Part shown: piece by piece, positions 62,885-64,000 of the stretch
Layout: every line of letters begins with the position of its first letter
Position numbering within the stretch: the first letter of the stretch is position 1
Source: Pseudomonadota bacterium
GTDB lineage: Bacteria; Pseudomonadota; Gammaproteobacteria; Steroidobacterales; Steroidobacteraceae
Assembly (NCBI GenBank): GCA_018241505.1
Contig: JAFEDS010000016.1
Span: 620,001 to 684,000, forward strand
Direction: 5' to 3'
DNA: 64,000 bases
Made by a program: the position numbers and the translations under genes
The notes under the pieces: model-generated
What the model was told of the DNA's origin: nothing
Seen by the model: the letters and a program-made list of their open reading frames with translations, nothing else
Database searches by the model: none

Positions 62885-64000
62885 TGGACGGTTGTGCGCC
62901 GATTGCGGAGAAGAATCGTCAGCAGGACACACGCAACAACACCCAGGCCGGCATCTACGAGGAGACTACCGTTAACTCCGCGCCACCCGTAGCCTCGGCC
63001 GTCAACGACGACCATGTACGTGTTGGGGATATTCATAACTGAAACCATCACGCTGAACGTTGTAGCAGCGAGTGGGTTGCGTTGACCAATCGTCTCGAAC
63101 GCGATCGCGATTGCCGTGCTTATAGCGGCAGACTGGAACACGTTCTCGCCAATCAGTGCGACAGCAAAGAGCAGCGGCGTGCGAGGGAACAGCATCAGCG
63201 CAAGCGAGAACCCGGCACCGACGATTCCGATTGACAGGTAGAGATATTGCAATGGCAAGAGATTGGCGATCATGGGGAAAATCAGGCAGCCCGCGACGCC
63301 CGCCAACAGCACGCCCGCGCCACCTACTGCGCCGACGAAACGAGCTGAGGCGCCGAAGTCGCTTCCAAGTCCGCCGAGCAAATTGACAAGCGCGAACGAC
63401 GACGCAGGCAGTATGAACATTGCCAGCGCGATCAATACCTGCGGTCGCCGCACCACGCCGACGACGTCGCCAAAGAACTCTCGGAAGCTTTCGCTCGCCA
63501 GGCGCCGATCGGCTTCCGGTGCCTGCATCCAGGGAAACACCGTTAACGGCAACAGCAGGACGGCTGTGAGAATCGCCGCAGCCGCGAGTGGACTGAAGCG
63601 GAGCGCAACTTCCCCTGCGACGACTGCCATTGCCCCACCACCGCTGATGTTGGCGATAGTGACCCACGCGCTGAGCGCGTTGCGTTCGTCGGGTGAAACA
63701 ATGCTGGAAAGCCAGCCACCGAGCGCGCTTTGGTAGAGATTCGCGGAAAAGAAACCTGTTACCAACAGCGCTTCGGCGAGGGGGATGTTGTCGAGACTCA
63801 GCATCCCGAAGAACAGGAGCACGGCGGCAAATACGGCAGTCACTACCGAATACCAGCGTCGACTGAAGTGCACGTCGAGCATCGGGCTTGCAACGATGGA
63901 CCAAAAGCCCGGCGAAATCGTGACCGCGGTCATCGCTGAGATAGTTGCCTCGGGTACGTGCCGGGCGTTCAGTAGTTGCGGGATGGAGATGACGAGGATA
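62881..64000 (-). CDS. MFS transporter, AmpG-like (N-terminus beyond the window edge)
   Basis: Partial integral membrane protein; the frame is open to the last base of the window. At least 370 residues are seen, with about ten hydrophobic helices, for example YSVVTAVFAAVLLFFGMLSL and LIALAMFILPASSFALVNLL. The segment SPGFWSIVASPMLDVHFSRRW resembles the loop of AmpG/PAT-type major-facilitator permeases. The substrate is unknown; AmpG imports anhydromuropeptides. Its stop overlaps the LuxR gene start, so the two form an operon. Confidence 0.8.
   Translation of the reverse strand, partial: ILVISIPQLLNARHVPEATISAMTAVTISPGFWSIVASPMLDVHFSRRWYSVVTAVFAAVLLFFGMLSLDNIPLAEALLVTGFFSANLYQSALGGWLSSIVSPDERNALSAWVTIANISGGGAMAVVAGEVALRFSPLAAAAILTAVLLLPLTVFPWMQAPEADRRLASESFREFFGDVVGVVRRPQVLIALAMFILPASSFALVNLLGGLGSDFGASARFVGAVGGAGVLLAGVAGCLIFPMIANLLPLQYLYLSIGIVGAGFSLALMLFPRTPLLFAVALIGENVFQSAAISTAIAIAFETIGQRNPLAATTFSVMVSVMNIPNTYMVVVDGRGYGWRGVNGSLLVDAGLGVVACVLLTILLRNRRTTVQ

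Overview
GC-rich bacterial chromosome segment, most likely from a gammaproteobacterium of the Steroidobacter/Nevskiales type. This is inferred from the density of TonB-dependent receptors with STN domains and from DUF4880/DUF4974-type FecR proteins; no rRNA or other phylogenetic marker is present. There are no tRNAs, rRNAs, CRISPR arrays or intact insertion sequences that I can recognise. Coding density is high, and both window edges cut genes: a TonB receptor on the left and an MFS transporter on the right.

Region 1 (1-20.8 kb) is built from iron-starvation-type cell-surface signalling modules. Each has an ECF sigma factor, a FecR-like transmembrane regulator and an STN-domain TonB receptor, and most sit next to an exported hydrolase. 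The first module is divergent (receptor left, sigma/FecR right). The next two lie in a long run of minus-strand genes that also holds an IroE-like esterase, a large exported Asp-box protein with a GlyGly-CTERM-like tail, and a beta-lactamase-fold hydrolase with a membrane domain. A divergent penicillin/AHL-acylase gene follows.

Region 2 (20.8-34.7 kb) holds a receptor without STN, an AraC regulator, and a three-gene operon for a beta-propeller protein, a dihaem cytochrome c and a quinoprotein alcohol dehydrogenase whose active site carries the lanthanide-type Asp-Tyr-Asp. After an AsnC regulator and a second beta-lactamase-fold hydrolase comes a fourth sigma/FecR/STN-receptor module.

Region 3 (34.8-49.4 kb) is catabolic. 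It has a siderophore-type receptor with P5C dehydrogenase and an alpha-amino-acid-ester-hydrolase-like enzyme, an AraC regulator, an HSL-type esterase, a second ester hydrolase paralogue, an Lrp regulator divergent from a leucine dehydrogenase/SnoaL/AMACR operon, and an arginase-family enzyme.

Region 4 (47.9-54.1 kb) is a patchwork with gene decay. It contains a nitronate monooxygenase pseudogene with an internal deletion, possible remnants of a TonB receptor and a dipeptidase, and an AbiE-like toxin-antitoxin pair whose toxin has lost its N-terminus but which keeps a striking palindromic promoter. A cupin protein, an unknown protein, and an Rrf2 regulator with an NmrA-like oxidoreductase follow. 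The Rrf2 and oxidoreductase promoters share a GGATRT-N3-AYATCC operator.

Region 5 (54.1-64 kb) is a likely hydantoin or thiohydantoin utilisation cluster: NCS1 permease, TonB receptor, DUF917 protein, hydantoinase/oxoprolinase, MalT-like LuxR regulator and an AmpG-like MFS transporter.
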